The translations under genes and the position numbers were made by a program. The notes under the pieces are model-generated. The model had not been told where the DNA came from and did no database searches. It worked only from the letters and a program-made list of their open reading frames with translations. Positions 37,906 to 47,996 of a stretch of DNA of 64,000 nucleotides are shown in pieces (within the stretch, counting starts at the first letter, position 1; the number at the start of each line of letters is the position of its first letter). The stretch lies in contig JAURFU010000001.1 in NCBI GenBank assembly GCA_030834165.1, forward strand, positions 1-64,000. Reading direction: 5' to 3'. The stretch comes from Verrucomicrobiota bacterium (lineage in GTDB: Bacteria; Verrucomicrobiota; Verrucomicrobiia; Opitutales; UBA953).

Positions 37906-39447
37906 ATGCCCAGTCCGTTCTACATCACCACGGCCATCGACTACGCCAACGGCTCGCCGCACCTCGGCCATGCCTACGAGAAAGTCCTCTCCGACGTGAT
38001 CTCGCGGCACATGCGCATGGGCGGCCGCAAGGTCCACTTCCTGACCGGGCTCGACGAACATGGGCAGAAGGTCCAGCAGACGGCGCAGAAGCGCGGCGTC
38101 GAGCCGCAGGTCCTGGTCGACGAGATCGCCGCCGTCTTCAAGGGGATGCTTGGCGACCTCAACATCTCCCACGACGACTACATCCGCACGACCGAACCGC
38201 GTCACAAGAAGGTCGTCCAGGGGTTCCTCCAGCAGCTCTTCGACCAAGGACTCATCTACAAAGGTCAGAAGACCGACTGGTACTCGACCCGGCAGGAGCA
38301 GTTCCTCACGGACAAGGACCGGGCGCCTGACGGCTCCTGGCCGGAGATCTACGGCGAGGTCACGCAGACCACCGAGGAGAACTATTACTTCAAGCTCACG
38401 CAGTTCCAGCCCTGGCTCATCGAACACATCAGATCGCACCCGGAATTCATCACCCCGCGCTTCCGCCAGAACCAGGTCCTCGAGTTCCTCAAGGAACCGA
38501 TGAACGACCTCTGCATCTCGCGCCCGAAGACCCGCCTCGCCTGGGGCATCGAGCTCCCGTTCGACACGTCCTTCGTGACCTATGTCTGGTTCGACGCCCT
38601 GACCAACTACTACTCCGCCGTCGCCGACAAGGGCCTCTGGCCGGCCGATGTCCACGTCATCGGCAAGGACATCCTCTCCCCTCCGCACGCCGTCTACTGG
38701 CCCTGCATGCTCAAGGCCCTCGGCATCGAGCCCCCGCGTCAGCTGCTCGTCCACGGCTGGTGGACCGTCAACAACCAGAAGGCTTCCAAGTCCGCCGGCA
38801 ACGCCGCGGACACCCTCGGCTTCGTCGCTTCGCACGGCGCCGACGCCTTCCGCTTCTACCTCTGCCGCGAGATGGTCGTCGGCCAGGATGCCGACTTCTC
38901 GACGATCACCTTCGAGAACCGCTACAAGGCCGACCTGGGCAACAACCTCGGCAACCTGGTCAACCGCCTGCTCAACATGGTCGGCCGCAACTACGCCGGC
39001 GCCATCCCTGCGGCGTCGGCCGACGAAGAGCTCGAGCAGGACCTGCGTCGCCTCTGGGACGACAGCGTCAGGAAGTATGCCGAAGCCTTCGCCGAGTATC
39101 AGGTGAGCCACGCCCTCGAAGCCCTCTGGGTCTTCATCAGCGCGATGAACGCCTACATCGAAGCCCGCGCTCCGTGGAAGCTGGCGAAGTCCGCCGATGC
39201 CGCCGATCGCGCCCGCCTCGATTCCTGCCTGGCCCACGTGGCCGAAGGCCTCCGTCTCGTCGGCACCTTGCTGACCCCGGTGATGCCGGCGACCTGCGCC
39301 AAGCTTCTCACCAACATCGGCCGCCCCGTGGCCGCGAGCTTCGAGGGTCAGCTGACCTGGTCGGCCGTCTGTACCGGCTCGAATGTCGCCGAAAAGTGCA
39401 TCCTTTTCCCGCCGGTCGAAGCGCCGCAGGAAACTTCGGCCACCTGA
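37906..39447 (+). CDS. metG: Methionyl-tRNA synthetase
   Basis: Charges tRNA-Met, including initiator. The 513-residue class I synthetase has the HIGH-equivalent HLGH (residues 19-22) and FLTGLDEHGQKVQ. The zinc-knuckle cysteines of the long form are absent, so it belongs to the short type without a bound zinc in the connective peptide and without a C-terminal dimerisation domain. The second signature, normally KMSKS, reads KASKS (Lys292 to Ser296). Met is the residue most often kept in this loop, so the change is notable although the two Lys are kept. The ATG at 37906 starts the canonical PFYITTAIDY; an upstream ATG at 37885 would add seven residues. Confidence 0.94.
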   Translation: MPSPFYITTAIDYANGSPHLGHAYEKVLSDVISRHMRMGGRKVHFLTGLDEHGQKVQQTAQKRGVEPQVLVDEIAAVFKGMLGDLNISHDDYIRTTEPRHKKVVQGFLQQLFDQGLIYKGQKTDWYSTRQEQFLTDKDRAPDGSWPEIYGEVTQTTEENYYFKLTQFQPWLIEHIRSHPEFITPRFRQNQVLEFLKEPMNDLCISRPKTRLAWGIELPFDTSFVTYVWFDALTNYYSAVADKGLWPADVHVIGKDILSPPHAVYWPCMLKALGIEPPRQLLVHGWWTVNNQKASKSAGNAADTLGFVASHGADAFRFYLCREMVVGQDADFSTITFENRYKADLGNNLGNLVNRLLNMVGRNYAGAIPAASADEELEQDLRRLWDDSVRKYAEAFAEYQVSHALEALWVFISAMNAYIEARAPWKLAKSADAADRARLDSCLAHVAEGLRLVGTLLTPVMPATCAKLLTNIGRPVAASFEGQLTWSAVCTGSNVAEKCILFPPVEAPQETSAT

Positions 39448-39483
39448 TTGGACATCGGTCGAGGAAGGCCTTACCTGCTGACC

Positions 39484-40824
39484 ATGGAACCGACCAGATT
39501 CCTCGACGAAGCCGACCTGCTGGCTCAGGCCGAGGCTCGCGCCGGCGAGCATGGTTTCGTATCCTACCAGTTCGAAGTCCCCGAGCTCGATCCGTTGGCC
39601 GTGCTCGAGACGCTGGATGAGCCGGCGCCTCGCGGCTATTTCGAAAACCCTTCCCGCCGCCGCGCCCATGCCGCGGGGGCGCCGGTCCTCCAGTGGCGCG
39701 GACGTGGCGAACGCCGCTTCGCGGACGCGGATGCGTGGTTGCGCGAACTCGACGCCAGCCTGACTTCGGTCGGCCAACGTCCCCGCGTCATCGCCACGTT
39801 CCCGTTCTATCCCGGCACGGAGGACGAAGGCGCCGAGGCCCGGCTCTTCCTCCCGGGATGGCAGGTCGTGAGCGAAGACGGCATCACCATCGTCACGCTC
39901 GTCGAACTGGCCGGCGCCGGCTGCGCCGCCCGGCTCGCCATCCGCGCCGAGGGCTTCCGACGCTTTAGCTATCGCTCCACGCCCCCTTCGCCCCGCGCGC
40001 CGGTCCCGACCGTCCTGTCGGAAGTGGGCGGATCCTGGTTCCCGTCGGCGGTGCTGCGGGCGACCGAACTCATCAAGGAAGGCTCCTTCGAGAAGATCGT
40101 GCTATCGCGCGCCTTCGACTGGCGGCGCAACGAACCCTTCAGCACCTACGCCACCCTGCATCGTCTTCGCCGCGGCAACCCGCAGTGCCACACCTTCCTC
40201 GTCGACGAAGACGAAGGGGCGCTCGTCGGCGCCACGCCTGAGACGCTGCTTTCCCTCTTCGACGGCGCGGTCCGTTCCGAATCCGTGGCCGGCACCACGC
40301 GTCGCGGAGAATCGGCATCCGAAGACGCTTCGCTCGCCGAGGCCCTGCTGACCAGCGACAAGGACCGGCGCGAGCACACGGCGGTCACCGCCTCGATCCT
40401 GCGTCGTCTCCGGATGGTCGGCGTCCTCGCCGCCACCTCCCGCAACGCCGAACTGCTCCGGCTCGGCAACGTCATGCACCTCCGGACGCCCATCGAAGGC
40501 ATGATGCCGGCGGACCGGCGTTTCCTTGAGGTCGCGGGCGAACTGCATCCCACCCCGGCGGTCGGCGGCAAACCGCGCGCCCTCGCCCTTCCGTTCATCC
40601 CCGGCTTCGAACCTCATCAGCGCGGGCTCTACACCGGGGCGGTCGGCTGGGTGCGATCGGACGGACATTCCGGCAAGCTGTTCGTCGCCCTCCGATGCGC
40701 CCGCCTCAAGGGTTCCGCGGCCCGCGCCTTCGCCGGCGCCGGCATCGTGGCGGGATCCGACCCGGGCGCCGAAGCGACCGAGACCGAGATGAAGCTGCGC
40801 ACGATCCTCGAGGCGTTGATCTGA
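39484..40824 (+). CDS. Isochorismate synthase (chorismate-binding enzyme)
   Basis: A 446-residue chorismate-using enzyme. The C-terminal chorismate-binding domain begins near residue 180 (SAVLRATELIKEGSFEKIVLSR). It has VGATPETLL, SVAGTTRRG, MHLRTPIEG and the ending ELHPTPAVGGKPR, then GLYTGAVGW and AGAGIVAGSDP. These fit isochorismate synthase (MenF/EntC) better than anthranilate or aminodeoxychorismate synthase. It most likely feeds menaquinone synthesis; a siderophore route is the alternative. No other men genes are nearby. A TTG start at 39448 is open, but the ATG at 39484 is preferred. Confidence 0.87.
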   Translation: MEPTRFLDEADLLAQAEARAGEHGFVSYQFEVPELDPLAVLETLDEPAPRGYFENPSRRRAHAAGAPVLQWRGRGERRFADADAWLRELDASLTSVGQRPRVIATFPFYPGTEDEGAEARLFLPGWQVVSEDGITIVTLVELAGAGCAARLAIRAEGFRRFSYRSTPPSPRAPVPTVLSEVGGSWFPSAVLRATELIKEGSFEKIVLSRAFDWRRNEPFSTYATLHRLRRGNPQCHTFLVDEDEGALVGATPETLLSLFDGAVRSESVAGTTRRGESASEDASLAEALLTSDKDRREHTAVTASILRRLRMVGVLAATSRNAELLRLGNVMHLRTPIEGMMPADRRFLEVAGELHPTPAVGGKPRALALPFIPGFEPHQRGLYTGAVGWVRSDGHSGKLFVALRCARLKGSAARAFAGAGIVAGSDPGAEATETEMKLRTILEALI

Positions 40825-40826
40825 AG

Positions 40827-41264
40827 ATGAAGGTCGTCCTGCAGCGCGTACTCTCCGGTTCGGTCAGCGTGGGCGGGGTGGTCATCGGCTCCATCGGCGC
40901 CGGGTACGTGCTGCTGGTCGGCATCGCCGCCGGGGACGATGAATCGACCGTCCGCCGCCTGGCCGCGGACGTCGCCAAGGCCCGACTGATGTCGGATCCG
41001 CAGGGCAGGATAGGCATCAACCTGAAGGACGCCGGCGCCGACGCCCTCGCCGTCAGCCAGTTCACGCTGCTCGCTGACTTCTCCAAAGGCAACCGGCCCG
41101 CCTTCAACGGCGCGGCCCGACCGGAGGTCGCCCGTCCGCTTTTCGACCTCTTCGTGACCGAACTTTCGGCGCGCCTCGGTCGTCCCGTGCGGACCGGCGT
41201 CTTCGGGGCGGACATGCGCGTCGAGATCGTCAACGACGGCCCCGTGACGGTCGTGCTGGAGTAG
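40827..41264 (+). CDS. dtd: D-aminoacyl-tRNA deacylase
   Basis: Removes D-amino acids wrongly attached to tRNA. The 145-residue length is exact for the family. It starts MKVVLQRVLSGSVSV and has the conserved SQFTLLAD (active-site region) and GNRPAF, and the end GADMRVEIVNDGPVTVVLE in place of the usual Gly-Pro ending. The ATG lies two bases after the isochorismate synthase stop; the longer frame from 40695 is inside that gene. Confidence 0.95.
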   Translation: MKVVLQRVLSGSVSVGGVVIGSIGAGYVLLVGIAAGDDESTVRRLAADVAKARLMSDPQGRIGINLKDAGADALAVSQFTLLADFSKGNRPAFNGAARPEVARPLFDLFVTELSARLGRPVRTGVFGADMRVEIVNDGPVTVVLE

Positions 41265-41312
41265 TTTAGGCTTAACCTCGGGACGGGTTCGCCCTACCCC
41301 TCTGCTTCCTCC

Positions 41313-42067
<755 letters not shown>

Positions 42068-42071
<4 letters not shown>

Positions 42072-43384
42072 GCGACGGACGGCGGGACCGCCTTGGGCAT
42101 CACCAGGATCTTGTCCAGCCGATGGCCGTCCATGTCGACGACCTCGAACACATGGCCGAGCGCCTCCACGCGGTCGCCTTCGGCGGGGATGCGGCCGAGG
42201 GTACGCATGATGAATCCGGAGATCGCGGTGAAACGCCCGGAGCCTTCCCCGGGGAAACGTCCGACGATGCCGGTGGCTTCACGGAAATCATCCAAGGTCA
42301 CGATCGCGTCGACCAGCCAGCTGCCATCCTCGCGCCGGCGGACCGGCTTGGGCTGAGCGACGGGTGAGCCTTCGTTCGGCAGCTCGCCGACCACGGACTC
42401 GAGGACGTCGTTGAGCGAGACCACGCCGCGGACGCGGCCGAACTCGTCGGTCACCAGGGCGATGTGGATCTTGTCCTTGCGGAACTTCTCAAGGAGCTGC
42501 GTGCCCGTGCACTGCGGAGGGACGGTCGGCGGTTCGGTGAGCAGGTCCTTGATGGAAGCGCTGCCGACGAGCGAAAGGTTGGCCCAGAGCCGCTTCACCG
42601 AGATGACGCCCAGGGGCCGGTCGGGAGACCCCCGGTAGACGGGGAACCAGGTATGGCCGGAGGCGACGACCTTGCGCCAGTTGACTTCGTCGGAATCGTC
42701 GAGATTGAGCCAGACCACGCGATTGCTGGGCGTCATCAATCTATCCGCGGTGATAAGGTCGAGCGACAATGCGCCATGGACCATGCGATGCTCGGCCGCG
42801 TGCAGGACGCCCGAAGCCATGCCTTGGTCGACCATCATGCGCAGTTCGTCTTCGGACATCGTATCCTCCGGGGCCCGCTTGCGACCGAGCACGCGGAGGA
42901 TGATGTCGGCGAAGAAGCCGAGCGTGCTCACCAGCGGCGACGCCAGGAACGAGACGAGCATCATCGGTCGTGACAGGAGGACGGCCAGTCCCTCCGGGTC
43001 CGACAACCCGAGCCGCTTCGGCACGATCTCCGCGCAGATGATGGTCAGCGATCCGATCACGAACGAGACCCCCATCCGGGAGAGGTTCGCGGCGTTGTCA
43101 TGCAGCCAGGCGAACGAACTGGCCTCGAGGTGAGGCCGCAGGGCATCGGCGATCGGAGCTCCGCCGAAGGTGGCCGCGATGATGCTTCCGAAGGTGAGGC
43201 CGACCTGGACGGTCGAGAGGAACTTGGAAGGATTGGCCAAGAGCTCCAAGGCGGCCTTGGCCCCCTTGCTCCCATCCTCGGCCAGCCGCGTCAGGCGGCG
43301 ACGATTGGAGGAGACCAGCGCCATTTCCGAGAGCTCGAAAATGCCGATCGTCGCCCAGCAGGCCAATATGACGAATAATTCCAC
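42068..43384 (-). CDS. CNNM/CBS/CorC-type membrane protein (hemolysin family)
   Basis: A 438-residue inner-membrane protein of the HlyC/CorC family. Residues 1 to about 180 are the DUF21/CNNM domain with several membrane segments ([37 protein letters not shown]). A paired CBS module spans about 205-330 ([34 protein letters not shown]), and a CorC/HlyC domain closes it. Relatives are linked to magnesium or cobalt handling; real cytotoxin activity is not implied. GTG at 43384 is taken as start because the membrane domain begins directly there; a TTG at 43420 is the other choice. The 3' end overlaps hisF. Confidence 0.9.
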
Positions 43385-43463
43385 GAAAACAGCCCTACGG
43401 CTGGCCGGACGAACAGTCAAATCCGCTTGTTCACCCCCACTCTTGGCCTAGGTTAAACCCTCG

Positions 43464-45074
43464 ATGGCGACCCATTTCGAGGCAATCATCGTCGGCAGCG
43501 GCATCGGCGGACTGAGTTTTGCGCTCAATCTGGCCGAACGCGGCCACGCGGTCGCGATCGTCACCAAGAAGACCAGTTCAGAGTCGAACACCAACTGGGC
43601 CCAAGGCGGCATCGCCTGCGTCACCGACCAGACCGACGATTTCGCCAGCCACGTCCAGGATACCCTGACCGCCGGGGACGGCCTCTGCGACCTCGCGGCC
43701 GTCCGTCACATCATCGAAGCCGGTCCGGCCCGGGTGGCCGAGCTCATCGCCTGGGGCGTACGGTTCGAGAACGGCGCCGACGGCCGGCCGGACCTCGGGC
43801 GCGAAGGCGGCCACTCGAAGCGAAGGATCCTGCATGCGCGCGACATGACCGGCCGGGCCATCGAATCCGCCCTGCTCCGCGCCATCTCCCGCTCGGCTCG
43901 GGTGACGATGCTGGAACACCACCTCGCGATCGACCTGATCACCCGCGGGAAGCTCGGCCACTGCCCCGTTGGGGCCCCCGAGGACCGCGCGCTCGGGCTC
44001 CACGTGCTCGACACCAAGTCAGGAAGGGTGGAGACGCTTTCCGCCTCCGCGGTCGTGCTCGCGACCGGAGGCACGGGCCAGGTCTATCAGTTCACGACGA
44101 ACCCGGACATCGCGACCGGCGACGGCATCGCGATGGCTTATCGCGCCGGCGCCGAAGTCCGCGACATGGAGATGGTCCAGTTCCATCCCACGGCGCTGAA
44201 AGCACCCGACGGCGGACGCGCCCTCATCTCCGAAGCCGTCCGCGGCGAGGGCGCGATCCTGCGCGACCTGAATCAACGCGCTTTCATGAGGGATTTCCAT
44301 GCGCTGGGCGACCTCGCCCCGCGTGACATCGTCGCCCGGGCGATCGACTCGGTGATGAAGAAGGACGGAGCGCCGCACGTGCTGCTCGACGCCACGCAGG
44401 TCGCCAAGGGACACCTGCCCGAACGCTTCCCGCACATCCATGAGACCTGTCGCAAAGCCGGCTTCGATCTCGCCACCGAGCCGGTCCCGGTCGTGCCCGC
44501 CGCCCACTACCTCTGCGGCGGCGTGGCCACCGACCTCCGCGGCCAGACGACCTTGGCCGGCCTGTTCGCCGTCGGCGAAGTCGCCTGCACCGGCCTGCAC
44601 GGGGCCAACCGCCTCGCGTCCAATTCGCTCCTGGAAGCCGTCGTGCTCGCCTATGACGGCGCCGCCGCGGCCCATGAGGAGATCGTCCGGACCGCCGCGC
44701 CCTCCGGCGTCCTGCCCGCCTGGATCGACGGTTCGGCCGGCGACCCCGATGAGCGCGTCGTGCTGACGCATAACTGGGACGAACTCCGCCGCACGATGTG
44801 GGACTACGTCGGCATCGTACGTTCGACCAAGCGCCTCCAGCGCGCGCGAACCCGCGTCGGCACGCTCTCCGACGAGATCCGGGAATACTACTGGAATTTC
44901 CGCGTTGAACCGAGGCTGCTCGAACTGCGCAACCTCATCCAGGTGGCCGAGCTCATCATCGACTGCGCGCTGCAGCGCCGCGAGAGCCGCGGCCTCCACT
45001 TCACCCTCGATTATCCGACGAAGCTGGCCGAAGCCCGGCACACTTCCGTCCGTCGTCCCCTCGGCCGAGCATGA
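43464..45074 (+). CDS. nadB: L-aspartate oxidase
   Basis: Oxidises L-aspartate to iminoaspartate, the first step of de novo NAD synthesis. The 536-residue flavoprotein begins with the FAD fold IIVGSGIGGLSFALNLAERG. It has SNTNWAQGGIACV, the catalytic region REGGHSKRRILHARDMTG, and GVATDLRGQTTLAGLFAVGE followed by GANRLASNSLLE near residue 385. Helical C-terminal domain present. nadA and nadC are outside the window. It overlaps panE by ATGA. Confidence 0.96.
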   Translation: MATHFEAIIVGSGIGGLSFALNLAERGHAVAIVTKKTSSESNTNWAQGGIACVTDQTDDFASHVQDTLTAGDGLCDLAAVRHIIEAGPARVAELIAWGVRFENGADGRPDLGREGGHSKRRILHARDMTGRAIESALLRAISRSARVTMLEHHLAIDLITRGKLGHCPVGAPEDRALGLHVLDTKSGRVETLSASAVVLATGGTGQVYQFTTNPDIATGDGIAMAYRAGAEVRDMEMVQFHPTALKAPDGGRALISEAVRGEGAILRDLNQRAFMRDFHALGDLAPRDIVARAIDSVMKKDGAPHVLLDATQVAKGHLPERFPHIHETCRKAGFDLATEPVPVVPAAHYLCGGVATDLRGQTTLAGLFAVGEVACTGLHGANRLASNSLLEAVVLAYDGAAAAHEEIVRTAAPSGVLPAWIDGSAGDPDERVVLTHNWDELRRTMWDYVGIVRSTKRLQRARTRVGTLSDEIREYYWNFRVEPRLLELRNLIQVAELIIDCALQRRESRGLHFTLDYPTKLAEARHTSVRRPLGRA

Positions 45075-45985
45075 GGATCGCCATCGTCGGAACCGGCGCC
45101 TTGGGCGGCTGGTATGCGGGACTGCTGGCCGAAGCCGGCCATGAGGTGCATTGCCTGGCCCGGAGCGACCATGAGGTGATCAGCCGCGACGGGCTCATGC
45201 TTCGTCACGAAGGCACCCAGCGGGTCGTCCGGGTCGCTTCGGCGACCGCCGAAGCCGCTCAGATCGGCCCCTGCGACCTGGTGGTCGTCACGATCAAATC
45301 CACTTCCAACGAAGCCCTGCCTTCGCTCGTGGGTCCTTTGCTCGGAAAGCAGACCTTGGTGGTGACCCTGCAGAACGGCATGGGCAACGTGGAAGCGCTC
45401 GCGCAGCTCCTGCCCGCGGAACGCATCGTCGCCGGCCTTTGCTTCGTCTGCATCAACCGACTGGCTCCGGCCGTCATCGACACGACGTTGGCCGGCTACG
45501 TGCGCATGGCGGCCGCGGAAGGCCCCGTCAATCCGGCCGTCCGGAAGTGCGTCGAGGTCTTCGCGACCGCCGGCGTGGATTGCCAAGCCGAGGCCTCATT
45601 GGAAGCGGTCCTCTGGAAGAAGCTGTGCTGGAACATCCCCTTCAACGGGCTTTCGATCGCCGGCGGCGGCGTCACGACGGACCTGATCCTGGCCGATCCT
45701 GCGCTCAACGAACGGGCCTACCTGCTCATGAAGGAAGTCCAGGCGGCCGCGGTCGCCCATGGGCACGGCTTCGAAGACTCTCACATCAAACGCCAGTTCG
45801 TGGTGACGGTCGGGATGGGTCCCTATCGTCCGTCGAGCCTCATCGACTTCCTCGAAGGCCGTGAGGTCGAAGTGAACGGCATCTGGGGCGAGCCGCTGCG
45901 TCGCGGCCTGGCCGCCGGCGTCGCGATGCCGGAGACGCAGAGACTGGTCGGTGACATCAAGGCGCGTCTGGCCGCGCGCAAGTAA
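45071..45985 (+). CDS. panE: 2-dehydropantoate 2-reductase
   Basis: Reduces ketopantoate to pantoate with NADPH for coenzyme A. The 304-residue protein has the Rossmann start RIAIVGTGALGGWYAGLL, the conserved QNGMGN (about residue 100), and the catalytic Lys in LWKKLCWNIPFNGLS. The Glu-Val-Asn-Gly segment EVEVNGIWGEPL at about 270 is the family's substrate loop. ATGA overlap with nadB suggests co-translation. panD of the same pathway is also in this window (60907). Confidence 0.93.
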   Translation: MRIAIVGTGALGGWYAGLLAEAGHEVHCLARSDHEVISRDGLMLRHEGTQRVVRVASATAEAAQIGPCDLVVVTIKSTSNEALPSLVGPLLGKQTLVVTLQNGMGNVEALAQLLPAERIVAGLCFVCINRLAPAVIDTTLAGYVRMAAAEGPVNPAVRKCVEVFATAGVDCQAEASLEAVLWKKLCWNIPFNGLSIAGGGVTTDLILADPALNERAYLLMKEVQAAAVAHGHGFEDSHIKRQFVVTVGMGPYRPSSLIDFLEGREVEVNGIWGEPLRRGLAAGVAMPETQRLVGDIKARLAARK

Positions 45986-45991
45986 GACGCC

Positions 45992-46453
45992 TCAGCGGAC
46001 GAGCGGCGCCTTGCCAAGTTCGGTGATTTTACGACCCGTCTCTTCAGCCACGCGATCCTTGCTCAGGAAGCTCAGCAGGGTGCCTTGGGCCACCTGGGTC
46101 GTGAACAACACTTTCCCGCCGCGTGCCCTGAGCATGATTCGGAGAGTCACCCGAGCGCGGCCATCCCTGGAAAGGTCGGTTTCAGGAACCCAGGCACCCT
46201 CAAGCGTGGCATCGGCTCCGGCCTCCTCGACGGCGTCCTGGTATCCCAGCTTGCGCAGACCGCGGACCGCGGAGTCATGGGCGGCCTCCCCGCATCGCTT
46301 CATCTCATCCGTGAAGCTTCCGGCCGGCTCATGGACGAAGATTCTCCTGATTTCCTGAGGGTGCTTGTCCTGCGCTGGAATCACGGAGCAACCAGACAGG
46401 AATGCCGTCAGGGCCATGTAAAGCGCGGTCAAAGACTGCCCTGCTCGGTGCAT
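45992..46453 (-). CDS. Putative lipoprotein of unknown function
   Basis: A 153-residue protein with a type II signal: MALTAFLSGC gives a lipobox with Cys22, so membrane anchoring by lipid is likely. The rest, about 130 residues, shows no motif I recognise; the pattern of alternating beta-strand-like segments and a Cys at about residue 54 suggests a small soluble domain. It lies convergent to panE and divergent from the HAD-DciA gene. Confidence 0.72.
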   Translation of the reverse strand: MHRAGQSLTALYMALTAFLSGCSVIPAQDKHPQEIRRIFVHEPAGSFTDEMKRCGEAAHDSAVRGLRKLGYQDAVEEAGADATLEGAWVPETDLSRDGRARVTLRIMLRARGGKVLFTTQVAQGTLLSFLSKDRVAEETGRKITELGKAPLVR

Positions 46454-46476
46454 AAGTTGTTTATTACCCGTTCTCG

Positions 46477-46493
46477 CCCTGCGTCCAGCAGGG
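46477..46493. repeat. Perfect inverted repeat between two divergent genes
   Basis: CCCTGC (46477-46482) and GCAGGG (46488-46493) flank a five-base spacer. They form a possible hairpin or operator in the 92-base gap between the lipoprotein gene and the HAD-DciA gene. No T-tract follows, so a terminator is unlikely. Confidence 0.3.
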
Positions 46494-46545
46494 ACATGAT
46501 AGGACGGGTTGACCTTTGCCCCCGGTGAAGGTCCCCTCTCCGCCC

Positions 46546-47601
46546 ATGGCCCGAGTCCAAGCCGTCACTTTCGACCTCGCAGGCACCCTGCTCTTCCCCC
46601 ACCCCTCGGTGGGTTCGGTCTACGCGGCCTGCGCCAAGGCGCACGGCGTCGAGACCGAGGCGGCCGTCCTGGACGCGGCTTTTCCGCTCGCGTTCAAAGG
46701 TGGCCCGAAGAACGCGAAACCGGAGGCGTTCTGGCGGGAGGTCGTCCAGCGCTGCTTCGGCCCGACCCTTCCCTCGTCCAGGAGCGAAGCCGTCTTCCGG
46801 GCCTGCTGGGAGGCCTTCGCGAAGCCTGACTCTTGGCGACTCGCCCCGGGCACCCTCCAGGCGATCTCGGCCATCCGTTTCCTCGGCGTACGCGTCGGCG
46901 TGCTCTCGAACGCGGACTCGCGGATGAGGCAGGTCCTCGAAGGGCATGGGCTCATGAAGCATCTCGATGGGGTCTTCCTGTCCGCCGAGACCGGCCATGC
47001 GAAACCAGACGCCCGTGCCTTCGGGCAGGCGGCGCGGGCGCTGGGCGGGGCGGTCTCCGGGCTCGTCCATTTCGGCGACAGCCCCGTCGAAGACGGCGAA
47101 GGCGCCCGTGACGCCGGCGCGACCGGCGTGGTCGTCGGCGGCGCGTACGCCCCGGAACGTTGCCTGCGTAACGACCGGATCTCCGAAGCCCCTTACGCGG
47201 TGCGGGCCCTGCTGACCGAAGGCAAACTCAAGGGCAAGTTCTCCCGTACGGTCCAGAACCTGATCGCCAACCTCCGCGGCCTGCCGGAGGATCGCGGGCG
47301 TTCGAGCGACCGTCCGATGAAGAGCATCGACGATGCGGTCCAGGACGCCTTCAAGAAACTGCGCCTGGACAAGCCCGTGCCGGAGACCGCCATCGTGGCC
47401 CATTGGCCGGAACTGTTGCCCCTCAAGCTCGCCAGACGCTCGGCGCCGTTGCGCGTCCTCGAAGGCGGCAAGCTCGTCGTGCAGTGCGAAAATTCGGTGG
47501 TGAAGTCGGAGATCCGCTTCCACGAACGCGCGATGCTGGCGAAGATCCGGCTCCTGCGTGGCTGCCAGGAGATCCGCGCCATCAGCTTCGTCAACGCCTG
47601 A
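46546..47601 (+). CDS. HAD-family hydrolase fused to a DciA-like (DUF721) domain
   Basis: A 351-residue two-part protein. Residues 1 to about 215 are a HAD hydrolase: nucleophile Asp10 in FDLAGTLL, Ser/Asn in VLSNADSR, Lys in AKPDARAF and Asp in FGDSPVED. The second motif-1 residue is Ala instead of Asp, as in phosphonoacetaldehyde hydrolase. Residues about 225-351 (FSRTVQNLIANLRGLP, then WPELLPLKLARRSAPL and LRVLEGGKLVVQCEN) match DUF721/DciA, the replicative helicase partner; in related bacteria it is, to my knowledge, a separate gene. An in-frame GTG at 47200 could also give the second part alone. A TTG at 46516 is open upstream, but ATG at 46546 starts the HAD fold. Confidence 0.84.
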   Translation: MARVQAVTFDLAGTLLFPHPSVGSVYAACAKAHGVETEAAVLDAAFPLAFKGGPKNAKPEAFWREVVQRCFGPTLPSSRSEAVFRACWEAFAKPDSWRLAPGTLQAISAIRFLGVRVGVLSNADSRMRQVLEGHGLMKHLDGVFLSAETGHAKPDARAFGQAARALGGAVSGLVHFGDSPVEDGEGARDAGATGVVVGGAYAPERCLRNDRISEAPYAVRALLTEGKLKGKFSRTVQNLIANLRGLPEDRGRSSDRPMKSIDDAVQDAFKKLRLDKPVPETAIVAHWPELLPLKLARRSAPLRVLEGGKLVVQCENSVVKSEIRFHERAMLAKIRLLRGCQEIRAISFVNA

Positions 47602-47994
47602 TCAGTTGGCCTTCGGCTCGAAGGGACGCTGGAAGACGTCCTTGAAGTCGTAGACGTCCTTGAAGTCCTCGAGGTCGTCTTCCTCGGAGCGGCCGAACAG
47701 ACCGGTCTCGATGATATTGAAGACCACGTTGCCGACGTCGACCGACCTGCGGAGGCCCCAGTTATGCAGCAAAGGATAGGACATCGGGCCGTAGGTCTCG
47801 AGGACGTGCTGGCGGAAGCCCTCGAGCAGCTGCGGACCGGAGACGTGACGGTTCACTATGCTCTTCCCTTTCTTGGGTTCGCCGTGGACGATTTTCTGGG
47901 CGTGATCGAGGCCGAGGCGCACGACGTCGTAAGCCTGTGGCTGATAACGTGCGTCCTTCTGGCGGATGAGTCTGACGGCTTCGTCGAAATCCAT
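47602..47994 (-). CDS. Minf_1886-family protein, Verrucomicrobia/Planctomycetes-restricted
   Basis: A 130-residue protein of unknown function. MDFDEAVRLIRQKDARYQPQAYDVVRLGLD, then RHVSGPQLLEG, YGPMSYPLLHNWG, VFNIIETGLFG and SEEDDLEDF match, by recall, the Minf_1886 family (TIGR04138), which is confined to the PVC phyla. The start at 47994 is chosen because the family opens with the Asp/Glu-Ala-Val segment. It starts two bases after the hisC stop, so is likely co-transcribed with hisC. It supports the taxonomic placement. Confidence 0.88.
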   Translation of the reverse strand: MDFDEAVRLIRQKDARYQPQAYDVVRLGLDHAQKIVHGEPKKGKSIVNRHVSGPQLLEGFRQHVLETYGPMSYPLLHNWGLRRSVDVGNVVFNIIETGLFGRSEEDDLEDFKDVYDFKDVFQRPFEPKAN

Positions 47995-47996
47995 GG

